DNA of 64,000 nucleotides. It comes from CAYRGG01 sp964423745 (GTDB lineage Bacteria > Pseudomonadota > Gammaproteobacteria > Competibacterales > Competibacteraceae). Shown here piece after piece: positions 24,854 through 32,708 of the stretch (position 1 is its first letter; each line of letters starts with the position of its first letter). The notes beneath the pieces are model-generated. The model saw nothing but the letters and a program-made list of their open reading frames with translations, ran no database searches and had not been told where the DNA came from. Location: the NCBI GenBank assembly GCA_964423745.1, contig CAYRGG010000017.1:1-64000 (forward strand), given 5' to 3'. The position numbers were made by a program, and so were the translations under genes.

Positions 24854-26194
24854 ATGAGTCCTGAACTGCTAACTCTCCTCATGTTCGCCACCCTAGTGCT
24901 CTGTATCGCCTTGGGGCATCCATTGGCCATTACCCTGGCTGCCGTCGCCACCCTGTTTGGTCTGATCGACAACGGATTTAATGTGCCCGCCTTGCTGGAT
25001 CTATTCGTCAATAACGCCTGGGGTATTTTTCAAAATTATGTGTTGGTGGCGGTGCCCCTGTTTATATTTATGGCGCAGATTTTAGACCGTTCCAAGGTGG
25101 CCGAAGGGCTCTTCGACGCGCTTTATATTTCTTTGGGTAAGTTGCGCGGGGGACTGGGGATGGCGGTGATCGTGGTAAGCACAGTATTCGCTGCCACCAC
25201 GGGCATTATTGGCGCCTCTGTGGTGGCCATGGGATTGATGGCGGGACCTGCGCTATTACGGCGTGGCTATCATCGTGGTTTAGGCGCTGGAATTGTCTGT
25301 TCCTCCGGCACCTTGGGTATTTTGATTCCCCCTAGCATTATGCTGGTGATCTATGGGGGTTTGACGGGACTCAAGGAAACTTCGGTGGGCAATCTCTTTG
25401 CCGGCGCTATTTTTCCCGGTCTCATTTTGTCTGGACTCTATCTTTTTTATGTGGGTAGCGTTTGCGCCATCAATCCTAAATTAGGACCTCCTATCCCAGC
25501 AGACGAAGATACCTATAGCACCACGCAAAAAGCGCTGATGATTTTAAAAAGCTTTGTACCGCCTTTTGGTCTCATTCTTATCGTCATGGGCACCATTTTG
25601 GTGGGGGTGGCCACCCCCACCGAGGCTGCCGCACTGGGGGGCGTAGGCGCACTAATCTTGGCGTTTTTAAACCGCAAACTCACTAAAGAGGTGCTGGTGC
25701 AATCGGCCTTGGCCACTTCCCGCACCACCGCCATGATTTTGCTGCTGTTTATAGGCGGGAAATTTTTTAGCGTGGTGTTTCTAAGCTTTGGCGGTGGCGA
25801 TGTGGTGGCCGATTTGCTATTGGGCATGGATGTGAGCGAGTATGTCATCCTGGTGATTATGATGGCGGTGGTTTTTGTATTGGGGTTGTTCATCGACTGG
25901 GCGGCCATTTTATTGGTGGTAGTGCCTATATTTACCCCCATCGCCCTGGATCTAGACTTTAATCCCCTCTGGTTTGCCATGCTCATCTGTGTCAATTTAC
26001 AAACTTCGTTTCTTACCCCGCCTTTTGGTTATGCCCTTTTTTATTTCAAAGGTGTCGCGCCACCGGAATACAGTATGGTAGATATTTATAAGGGCATCCT
26101 GCCCTTTGTTTTTCTACAATTGATCGGATTGGGTTTGATGATCGCCTTTCCCGGCATCATCACCTGGTTGCCCTCGGTATTTTTTGGCCGATAA
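24854..26194 (+). CDS. dctM: TRAP transporter large permease DctM (446 aa)
   Basis: Large membrane subunit of the sodium-driven TRAP system with about 12 helices. Family motifs include 'GIIGASVVAMGLMAGPALLRRGY' type sequence near residue 118, 'GTLGILIPPSIMLVIYGGLTG' type near 152 and 'TPTEAAALGGVGAL' near 252. It starts 30 nt after dctQ. Together with dctP and dctQ it is a complete DctPQM transporter, probably for lactate, pyruvate or another 2-oxoacid. Confidence 0.94.
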   Translation: MSPELLTLLMFATLVLCIALGHPLAITLAAVATLFGLIDNGFNVPALLDLFVNNAWGIFQNYVLVAVPLFIFMAQILDRSKVAEGLFDALYISLGKLRGGLGMAVIVVSTVFAATTGIIGASVVAMGLMAGPALLRRGYHRGLGAGIVCSSGTLGILIPPSIMLVIYGGLTGLKETSVGNLFAGAIFPGLILSGLYLFYVGSVCAINPKLGPPIPADEDTYSTTQKALMILKSFVPPFGLILIVMGTILVGVATPTEAAALGGVGALILAFLNRKLTKEVLVQSALATSRTTAMILLLFIGGKFFSVVFLSFGGGDVVADLLLGMDVSEYVILVIMMAVVFVLGLFIDWAAILLVVVPIFTPIALDLDFNPLWFAMLICVNLQTSFLTPPFGYALFYFKGVAPPEYSMVDIYKGILPFVFLQLIGLGLMIAFPGIITWLPSVFFGR

Positions 26195-26209
26195 GGCTAT
26201 GGCTGACCA

Positions 26210-26710
26210 TTAAAAAGCCACATCCCATTCTTTTTTGATAGGCACCACTAGAACCGGCGTCTTGGCTTTGGAAAGCACTTTGTGGGCTACCGAACCCATA
26301 AACAGTTCACCGAGACCGGCGCGGCCATGGGAACCCACCACAATCAAATCGGCATTGAGCCGCTTTGTTTCATCCACAATGACTTGAAAAGGCAACCCTT
26401 CAATCACCCGCATATCCGCGACCAGATGATCACATTCGTCCGGCAAATGTTCGCTACAGAACTTCTGCAAACGCCGATGCATCTCTTTGCGGGCAGTTTC
26501 ATATCCTTCATTACGAACCGATTCCATGGTTTCCGGCGAGACGTAGTTGCTGATGAGGGATTGAGCATATTCGCTGACGGGCTCTAGGACATGAATAATA
26601 TGTATCTTCGCCCCAAAACGTTGGGCTATTCCGGCGGCGTGCTCGAATATTTTTGGGCCATAGGGGCCTAAGTCAGTAGCGTACAAGATAGTGCGAAGGT
26701 TGTATTCCAT
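26210..26710 (-). CDS. Universal stress protein, UspA family (166 aa)
   Basis: Single Usp domain. The ATP-binding pattern G-x2-G-x9-G-S is present as 'GSHGRAGLGELFMGSV' at about residues 128-143, and 'ILYATDLGPYG' at the N-terminus is a typical beta1 loop. It is therefore of the ATP-binding UspFG type. It converges with the TRAP operon (16 nt after the dctM stop) and is divergent from the sulfatase-like gene. UspA-type genes often accompany TRAP operons. Confidence 0.92.
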   Translation of the reverse strand: MEYNLRTILYATDLGPYGPKIFEHAAGIAQRFGAKIHIIHVLEPVSEYAQSLISNYVSPETMESVRNEGYETARKEMHRRLQKFCSEHLPDECDHLVADMRVIEGLPFQVIVDETKRLNADLIVVGSHGRAGLGELFMGSVAHKVLSKAKTPVLVVPIKKEWDVAF

Positions 26711-26731
26711 GGTTTTCTCCCGGTTTATCTA

Positions 26732-28360
26732 ATGCTTAATTCATTCATCGCTGAAAAAAACGTTATAACACTGTACCGTTTATTAGTGTTATGTGGCGCA
26801 CTATTTATTTTGAATGGGGCGCTGACGTTTCACAACCACTGGCCTACGTTAGGTATTCGTCTGGTTCCTGTAGTCTCTCTTGATCTAGGTGTTGTATTGT
26901 TGGTGCTGGCTTTGCAAACACGATTCCAGGGGCTAAACCGGCGTAGCCGTTGGGTTTTCTTGGGTTTATTTGCTTTTACCGTCCTTGGGCGTTACATGGT
27001 CGTGACAATAACCGCCTTGTTTGGGCGGCGTATAGATCTGTTTTGGGAGGGTCAGCATTTGCCTGCGGTGATACAGATGCTGACTACCCATGTGGCTTGG
27101 TGGACATTACTGGGTGGCCTTTTAGGGTTACTAATGGTGCTTATATTCCTACTGGTTACACTACATTGGGCTATAGGCAAAGTGGCTTTAGGGATGACTC
27201 AACCCAAAGAGCGTTGTGTGCTCATTTATCTGGCAACCCTCTGCTTAACACTCGGTCTTGTGAGCCACGTTAGTTCAAATGTGGTGGAGGAGAAATGGTT
27301 TGCTGCGCCATTGATTAAGGGTCTGACTAAGCAAGTCAACTTTACAGAAACGGCAGCTTTAGATAGGGATCAGCCGATTATGACAGCGCCCTTGGAAGAA
27401 TCGGACTTAGGGCGTCTCCGGGGGGGCGATGTATTTATTATCTTTTTTGAGTCATACGGTGTTTCAGTATTTGAAAATCCAATCTACGCAAAATCCCTGC
27501 ACAAGGATTTTGCTGCCTTGGAAAATACGCTGCAAAAATCTGGTTGGTCTCTGGCCACTAGTCGGCTCAAGTCCACCACCTTCGGGGGTAGCTCCTGGTT
27601 AGCTCACGCCAGTTTTCTTAGCGGTGTTAGAGTTGCCAACCAGCATGACTATCAAGCACTGCTCAAACGTGGCTATCCCACGCTTGTTAGCCGGTTTGAA
27701 CAAATCGGCTATCGATCCATCGCTCTAATGCCAGGGTTAAAAACCCTCTGGTTGGAAGGATTGTCCTATGGGTTTGATACAGTCTATAGCGCTAGACGGC
27801 TAGATTATCGAGGACCTCCCTTCGGTTGGTGGACGATTCCCGATCAATTTAGTCTTTATCGTATTCACCAGGACGAAGTAACTCAGCCCCAGCGCAAACC
27901 CCTATTGGTCTTTTTTCCTACCATCACCAGCCATGCTCCCTTTGCCCCTGTGGCGCCTTATCAAGAAGACTGGACGCAACTGGGCGAAGCAGCCCCCTTT
28001 ACAAATGTTCATGTTAGCGAACCCTCCCTCTCGCTGATGGATATGAGCGCCTTAGGGCCGGCCTATGTGCACAGTGTTCGTTATAATTTCCAGATGTTAA
28101 AAGGTTATTTGCAGACATTCGCACCTCCGAATGCACTGTTTATAGTACTCGGCGATCATCAACCCCCCGCTGTGGTCAGTGGTCCGCAAGCCAGCTGGGA
28201 TGTGCCTGTGCATGTGATTTCCAAAGATTCACAACTCATACGTGCCCTTCGTGAGGCAGGTTTTCAGCCTGGGCTTATCCCTGGTCAAAACACTTGGGGC
28301 AGCATAGAAATGTTAAATCCGTTGCTGTTGCAGGCCTTGGACTCAGGTAAGGACGTTTAA
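26732..28360 (+). CDS. LtaS-like membrane sulfatase-fold phosphotransferase (542 aa)
   Basis: The N-terminal 195 residues contain four to five membrane helices. A periplasmic alkaline-phosphatase-like domain follows. Metal and nucleophile residues are recognisable: Glu in 'FFESYGV' (about 239), Thr in 'STTFGGSSW' (about 282, the place of the phospho-acceptor Thr in LtaS), and Asp/His in 'VLGDHQPP' (about 473). The family transfers phosphoglycerol or phosphoethanolamine from phospholipids to envelope glycans. It is followed 130 nt later by a GT2 synthase gene, so it may decorate the polysaccharide that enzyme makes. A true sulfatase is unlikely, because no Cys/Ser sulfatase signature is seen. 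Confidence 0.82.
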   Translation: MLNSFIAEKNVITLYRLLVLCGALFILNGALTFHNHWPTLGIRLVPVVSLDLGVVLLVLALQTRFQGLNRRSRWVFLGLFAFTVLGRYMVVTITALFGRRIDLFWEGQHLPAVIQMLTTHVAWWTLLGGLLGLLMVLIFLLVTLHWAIGKVALGMTQPKERCVLIYLATLCLTLGLVSHVSSNVVEEKWFAAPLIKGLTKQVNFTETAALDRDQPIMTAPLEESDLGRLRGGDVFIIFFESYGVSVFENPIYAKSLHKDFAALENTLQKSGWSLATSRLKSTTFGGSSWLAHASFLSGVRVANQHDYQALLKRGYPTLVSRFEQIGYRSIALMPGLKTLWLEGLSYGFDTVYSARRLDYRGPPFGWWTIPDQFSLYRIHQDEVTQPQRKPLLVFFPTITSHAPFAPVAPYQEDWTQLGEAAPFTNVHVSEPSLSLMDMSALGPAYVHSVRYNFQMLKGYLQTFAPPNALFIVLGDHQPPAVVSGPQASWDVPVHVISKDSQLIRALREAGFQPGLIPGQNTWGSIEMLNPLLLQALDSGKDV

Positions 28361-28490
28361 ATCTCAACGTTTTTGTTGAGGACAACTGGGTTTTGCTGTT
28401 GTCTTAAGAGGCTAACCAGAACAATCGGTCAAATCCGTTAACATAATCCAGTCATTAACCTATTAACTCGCAGAGGTGTATCAGTAAAAT

Positions 28491-29969
28491 ATGGTTGATC
28501 CTATTGATTTCCTAGGCATTATGACATGGGGTGTGGTCGCTGTAGCTATGGTGGGTCTGTTGGTTTTTGTGTGCCATAGCCTTTGTCTACTCGCACTCTT
28601 TCGCCGCTATCTTCCATCTGCGCGTGTCGCAGAGAGGCTGGAAGCCGTCAGTCCCTTGCCAAATCCAGGACATCTGCCAAGGATCCTCGTACAACTCCCT
28701 GTTTATAACGAGCGCGATGTGGTGGTACGGGTCATCGAAGCGGCCTGTCAACTGCAGTGGCCCAATGATCGTTTGGTGATTCAAGTGCTTGACGATAGTA
28801 CGGATGATACAAGCGGCATCGCAGCTGATTTCGTAAAACGTCAGCAAAATAGGGGCGTTGCCATACAGCATCTTCATCGCATCCATCGCAAGGGTTTTAA
28901 GGCGGGGGCGTTGCAAGCGGGTTTGCAGCAGGAGCGGGCAGACTATGTGGCTATTTTCGATGCTGACTTTATACCGCCAAAGAATTTTTTAACCCGCGCC
29001 ATACGTCCTATGCTGACTGATACGAAACTGGCTTTTGTGCAGGGGCGATGGGATCACTTAAATCCTCGTCAAAATGCTATTACTCGCGCCCAGGCCGTGG
29101 GTTTAGACAGTCATTTCTTTATAGAACAATCGGCCCGGGCGTGGTGCCATTTACCCATGCATTTTAATGGGACTTGTGGCCTGTGGCGATGTCAGGCCAT
29201 CCAAGATGCTGGGGGGTGGCATCATGATACCCTCACCGAGGACATCGACCTTAGCTATCGCGCCCAACTGGCTGGTTACCATTGCACATACCGCACAGAT
29301 CTGGTGGTGCCTGGGGAATTGCCGGAAACTATTGACGCCTGGCGTAACCAGCAGTTCCGCTGGGCAAAGGGCTCCATTCAGGTTGCCCGTAAATTATTGC
29401 CCGCTATTTGGCGAGCGCCTTGGACATTGTGGGCAAAACTGACCGCCACGTTACATCTAACCCACTATGCCGCCAATCCCCTGGTTATCCTGACGTTGAT
29501 TGCGGTGCCTTTAGCCTTGTGGCTTTACCCAGAGCGGCCGCCGGTACTGGTGGCTTTAGGGGGTGCCGTTGTGGTGCTAGGCTGTTTCACTAGTTTCACC
29601 CTTTATGCCCAGAGCCAGCGCATCTTGCGGGGGGCAAATTGGAAGCGTGTCGCGAAAGACTTGCCGGTGGTTACCGCACTGGGTACTGGGCTTAGCATAT
29701 CCAATACCCGTGGGGTGCTGGAAGCCCTAACCGGAATGATCAGTCCCTTTGTGCGCACGCCTAAGCGGGGCTCCAGTGGTGGCAGCTATCGTGCTGTCTC
29801 TAACGCTGGACTCCCCGAGTGTTTGGCTGCCCTCTGGGCTCTATGGGGACAGCTCCATGGCTTGTCCATGCTAACACCCTTGTTGTTAATGTTTGCCAGT
29901 GGTTTTGCCTGGGTTGGCGTGATGTCTTTGCTAGGCTGGTGGCAAGCGCGTTCAGTGGCTTTTGCATGA
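28491..29969 (+). CDS. Membrane GT2 processive glycosyltransferase, CslA/cellulose-synthase-like (492 aa)
   Basis: An N-terminal helix (about 12-35) is followed by a GT2 domain with 'VQLPVYNE', 'DDSTDDT', DAD (about 156), TED (about 248) and the processive-enzyme motif QQFRW (about 287). Two to four C-terminal helices follow from about 310. The pattern is that of beta-1,4-mannan/glucan synthases (CslA-type) and related bacterial polysaccharide synthases. No BcsB, BcsZ or export partner is nearby. The preceding LtaS-like gene may modify the product. Confidence 0.86.
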   Translation: MVDPIDFLGIMTWGVVAVAMVGLLVFVCHSLCLLALFRRYLPSARVAERLEAVSPLPNPGHLPRILVQLPVYNERDVVVRVIEAACQLQWPNDRLVIQVLDDSTDDTSGIAADFVKRQQNRGVAIQHLHRIHRKGFKAGALQAGLQQERADYVAIFDADFIPPKNFLTRAIRPMLTDTKLAFVQGRWDHLNPRQNAITRAQAVGLDSHFFIEQSARAWCHLPMHFNGTCGLWRCQAIQDAGGWHHDTLTEDIDLSYRAQLAGYHCTYRTDLVVPGELPETIDAWRNQQFRWAKGSIQVARKLLPAIWRAPWTLWAKLTATLHLTHYAANPLVILTLIAVPLALWLYPERPPVLVALGGAVVVLGCFTSFTLYAQSQRILRGANWKRVAKDLPVVTALGTGLSISNTRGVLEALTGMISPFVRTPKRGSSGGSYRAVSNAGLPECLAALWALWGQLHGLSMLTPLLLMFASGFAWVGVMSLLGWWQARSVAFA

Positions 29970-30118
29970 CCCAGGGATGGGTTGTATCGCGCCGATAGCC
30001 CAAAAAATCGACTGCCAAGTTTTTCATTGATGCTTTTTGCATCCGTTAGGGTGGTTTATAGCGTAGATAAACGCAAGTTCTCGGGTGTCAAAATATTATG
30101 AGTTGCAATTTATATTAA

Positions 30119-30261
30119 GAAGCTGTTTCAACAACTCGCATAGTTTCGCTGAATCAAGGCGCAGCGCCTTCGAGCAGCGCAGTTTACATAAGGTAAATGA
30201 GCAGCGGAGAAGGTGCTGTAACGCCGAGTCAGCGGACATGAGCCGGTTTTGAAACAGCTTC
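30119..30261. repeat. MITE-like palindromic interspersed repeat, family 2 copy A
   Basis: A 143-bp element nearly identical to 46319-46460. It is bounded by perfect 13-bp terminal inverted repeats (GAAGCTGTTTCAA / TTGAAACAGCTTC). Inside are AAGGCGC-A-GCGCCTT and TTTAC-ATAAG-GTAAA hairpins, and CCTTC pairs with GAAGG further out, so the whole unit folds as a long imperfect stem. It is non-coding, in the 325-bp gap between the GT2 gene and grxC. No target-site duplication is obvious. Confidence 0.9.
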
Positions 30262-30294
30262 TAAACCTATACAGCGATAACGGAGATCTATGGC

Positions 30295-30549
30295 GTGGCT
30301 GACATTGAGGTTTATTCTAAAGAATGGTGTCCCTATTGTCACAGAGCGAAAGCCTTGCTTGAGTCAAAGGGGCTTGCCTATAAGGAAATTGATGTAACGT
30401 CCGATAGTATTCGAGAGCAGGAGATGATCCAACGTTCAGGACGATGGACGGTGCCGCAGATTTTTATCGATGGGGAAAGCGTTGGCGGCTCTGACGACTT
30501 GGCCCTGCTTAACGCGACCGGCGAACTGGATCGGTGGCTAAGGCGTTGA
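30295..30549 (+). CDS. grxC: Glutaredoxin 3 (84 aa)
   Basis: Class I dithiol glutaredoxin: active site 'CPYC' at about residues 12-15, the cis-proline loop 'WTVPQIFI' near 51, and 'GGSDD' near 64 for glutathione binding. Length is typical. The start is GTG at 30295 with GGAG 9 nt upstream. An ATG at 30290 lies 5 nt earlier but in a different frame, and would compete for the same ribosome site. It reduces disulfides and glutathionylated proteins in the cytoplasm. The next gene overlaps or follows closely. Confidence 0.93.
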   Translation: MADIEVYSKEWCPYCHRAKALLESKGLAYKEIDVTSDSIREQEMIQRSGRWTVPQIFIDGESVGGSDDLALLNATGELDRWLRR

Positions 30550-30563
30550 GTTTCTTTTACGGT

Positions 30564-30941
30564 ATGGATTTAGCCCGCAATTTTGTTTTGATTATCCTGT
30601 TTTGTTTGCTACCCATGGGCGGATTGGTTGCAAAAGAGCAGATTTTGCAGGTGACTGCCACTGCTTACAACTCTGTTCCTGGGCAAACCCAAGGCAACCC
30701 GCAGGAAACGGCCTGGGGGGAGATATTAACCCCTGGCATGAAGGCTATTGCGGTATCCCGCGATCTGATCGATCTAGGGTTAACCCATGGCGTAGCGGTA
30801 AAAATTCAGGGATTGCCGGGTACCTACCGTGTAATGGATAAGTTGCATAAACGTTGGCGAGAACGCATCGATATCTACATGGGGGAAGACGTTCAAGCTG
30901 CCAAGCAATGGGGTAAGCAGAAAGTCACCATTCGATGGTGA
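30564..30941 (+). CDS. Secreted 3D-domain protein (125 aa)
   Basis: A signal peptide ('MDLARNFVLIILFCLLPMGG') is followed by a double-psi barrel 3D domain, as in MltA and RlpA-type cell-wall proteins: 'VTATAYNSVPGQT' near the mature start, 'AWGEILTPGMKAIAVSRDL' in the middle, and 'ERIDIYMGED' near the end, where the conserved Asp of the 3D signature lies. A GTG at 30534 inside grxC would be a longer alternative start. It likely acts on or binds peptidoglycan in the periplasm. Confidence 0.82.
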   Translation: MDLARNFVLIILFCLLPMGGLVAKEQILQVTATAYNSVPGQTQGNPQETAWGEILTPGMKAIAVSRDLIDLGLTHGVAVKIQGLPGTYRVMDKLHKRWRERIDIYMGEDVQAAKQWGKQKVTIRW

Positions 30942-30961
30942 GCGATGTAAGCTTATTCCTT

Positions 30962-30997
30962 ATTCCTACCTTATCTAAAATTCCTACCTTATCTAAA
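30962..30997. repeat. Perfect 18-bp tandem duplication
   Basis: ATTCCTACCTTATCTAAA occurs twice head to tail (30962-30979 and 30980-30997), 21 bp after the 3D-domain gene and about 190 bp before tupB. A third partial start (TTATTCCT) precedes it. It may be a recent slippage duplication or a pair of binding sites in the tup control region; nothing in the sequence decides. Confidence 0.85.
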
Positions 30998-31185
30998 GTC
31001 AGCTAAACCGTTTCTCCACGCATAACTTTACTGGGTGATGCAAAGCCTATAAACCTTGCATTTTTTTACCCCTACAATTTTTGCATATTTAAGTTTTATT
31101 TAGCTTATTTTTCTTTTTTTGCTTTTTGTTGCATTAATTTCTATCTTTATCTATTGTTTAGATAATTAAATTACTGGCTTACTGC

Positions 31186-31887
31186 ATGTTTAGCGACGCC
31201 CTGAGCACTGCCTTTCAACTTATCTTTGCCATGGATGCCGATCTGGTAGCCATCGTTGCGCTATCCCTTAAGGTAAGTCTTACCGCAGTGGGTTGTGCCG
31301 CGCTGATCGGATTGCCGCTGGGCGCATTGATCGCGGTTTTTGCATTTCCGGGACGCGGTGCCCTTGTCGCTTTTTTAAATACACTGATGGGTTTACCTCC
31401 TGTGGTGGTGGGTCTAGTGGTTTATCTCCTGTTGTCCCATGCCGGACCCTTGGGTGAATGGGGTCTGCTATTTACGCCAACGGCCATGATCATCGCCCAA
31501 TGTATTTTGGTGACCCCCATTATCGCTGCGCTGACGCGGCAAACCGTGGCCGATCTTTACCAAGAATATGGCGAGCAGCTACGTTCCCTCAGTGTCGGAA
31601 GGCTGTGCGCTATACCCACCTTGCTATGGGACGGACGTTTTAGTTTACTTACCGCCTTGCTGGCCGGTTTTGGCCGCGCCAGCGCCGAGGTGGGGGCTGT
31701 GCTTATCGTGGGTGGCAATATCAACCATGTTACCCGCGTGATGACCACCACCATCGCCCTGGAGACTAGCAAGGGTAATCTGGCCCTGGCGCTGGGGTTG
31801 GGCATCATCCTGCTGGGATTGGCATTGACCATCAATGGGGCAGCACTGCTATTGCAAGGCGCAGCTCAGAGACTGCACGGATTATGA
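31186..31887 (+). CDS. tupB: Tungstate ABC transporter permease TupB (233 aa)
   Basis: ABC inner-membrane permease of the TupB group: about six helices, with 'LNTLMGLPPVVVGLVVYLLLS' type sequence near residue 65. The EAA loop region includes 'GRASAEVGAVLIVGGN' near 165. The family imports tungstate with high affinity and is distinguished from ModB by a TupA partner, which is present downstream. Its stop overlaps the start of tupC by 4 nt. The operon order here is B-C-A. Confidence 0.9.
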   Translation: MFSDALSTAFQLIFAMDADLVAIVALSLKVSLTAVGCAALIGLPLGALIAVFAFPGRGALVAFLNTLMGLPPVVVGLVVYLLLSHAGPLGEWGLLFTPTAMIIAQCILVTPIIAALTRQTVADLYQEYGEQLRSLSVGRLCAIPTLLWDGRFSLLTALLAGFGRASAEVGAVLIVGGNINHVTRVMTTTIALETSKGNLALALGLGIILLGLALTINGAALLLQGAAQRLHGL

Positions 31888-32660
31888 GTAAAGTCGTCGC
31901 CATTCGTCCTGTCACAAAGCAGGTTGTCCCACCGCCACCACCTATCGACACCATCTTGCCGCTGCGTCTTTACGATGTGAATTACCACATAGGTGGTAAA
32001 CCGCTGTTATCGGATATCTCTCTAGAATTGCATTTTGGCCTGCGCACCGTGGTCATGGGTCCCAATGGCGCCGGCAAAAGTCTCTTGCTGCGGCTTTGTC
32101 ATGGCTTATTGCAACCAACTTCTGGCTGCGTCCAGTGGGCCTTAGATGACTCCCGCCGACTACGTCGCCGCCAGGCTATGGTGTTTCAGCGTCCGGTATT
32201 GTTGCGCCGCTCGGTGGCTGCCAATATCGCCTATGGGTTGGCGGTGCAGGGTATAGCGTGGCGGTCACGGCGTCAGCTGACCCAACGCGCCTTAGAGCAA
32301 GTAGGGCTTGTTGAGCTGGCCCGGCGACCAGCGCGGGTACTCAGCGGTGGTGAACAGCAGCGCTTAGCCTTGGCGCGGGCTTGGGCGTTGCAGCCCCAGG
32401 TGCTGTTTATGGATGAACCCACGGCTAATCTGGATCCCGCCGCGACCCGGCGGATCGAGGCCATCATCGACGCCATTCACCACAGTGGCACCAAAATCAT
32501 CATGACCACCCATGATCTCGGCCAAGCCCGGCGTCATGCTGATGAGGTAGTGTTTTTGAATAGCGGTCGATTGCTAGAACACACAACTGCAGAGCATTTT
32601 TTTAAAAAACCACAAAGTCATGAGGCGCACACTTTTTTGGCCGGAGAGTTAGTGGATTGA
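31884..32660 (+). CDS. tupC: Tungstate ABC transporter ATPase TupC (258 aa)
   Basis: Nucleotide-binding protein with Walker A 'GPNGAGKSLL' (about residues 53-62), signature 'LSGGEQQRLALARA' (about 153), Walker B 'VLFMDEPTANLD' (about 173) and H-loop 'MTTHD' (about 210). An extra N-terminal stretch of about 25 residues rich in Pro precedes the domain. There is no ModC-type molybdate-binding C-terminal domain, in agreement with a Tup system. It overlaps tupB by 4 nt. Confidence 0.92.
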   Translation: MSKVVAIRPVTKQVVPPPPPIDTILPLRLYDVNYHIGGKPLLSDISLELHFGLRTVVMGPNGAGKSLLLRLCHGLLQPTSGCVQWALDDSRRLRRRQAMVFQRPVLLRRSVAANIAYGLAVQGIAWRSRRQLTQRALEQVGLVELARRPARVLSGGEQQRLALARAWALQPQVLFMDEPTANLDPAATRRIEAIIDAIHHSGTKIIMTTHDLGQARRHADEVVFLNSGRLLEHTTAEHFFKKPQSHEAHTFLAGELVD

Positions 32661-32708
32661 ATGCACGGTGCCGAACAACATAAAAAACAATAGGAGGCAA
32701 TCCTAAAA

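Noticed and set aside
25513..25995. 160-codon open frame antisense to dctM
   Set aside because: It lies wholly inside a clear DctM gene and has a low-complexity Met/Thr/Ser-rich sequence, typical of a shadow frame.
31000..31185. Molybdenum/tungsten cofactor riboswitch upstream of tupB
   Set aside because: The region is AT-rich and lacks the expected conserved stems; no support from the sequence.
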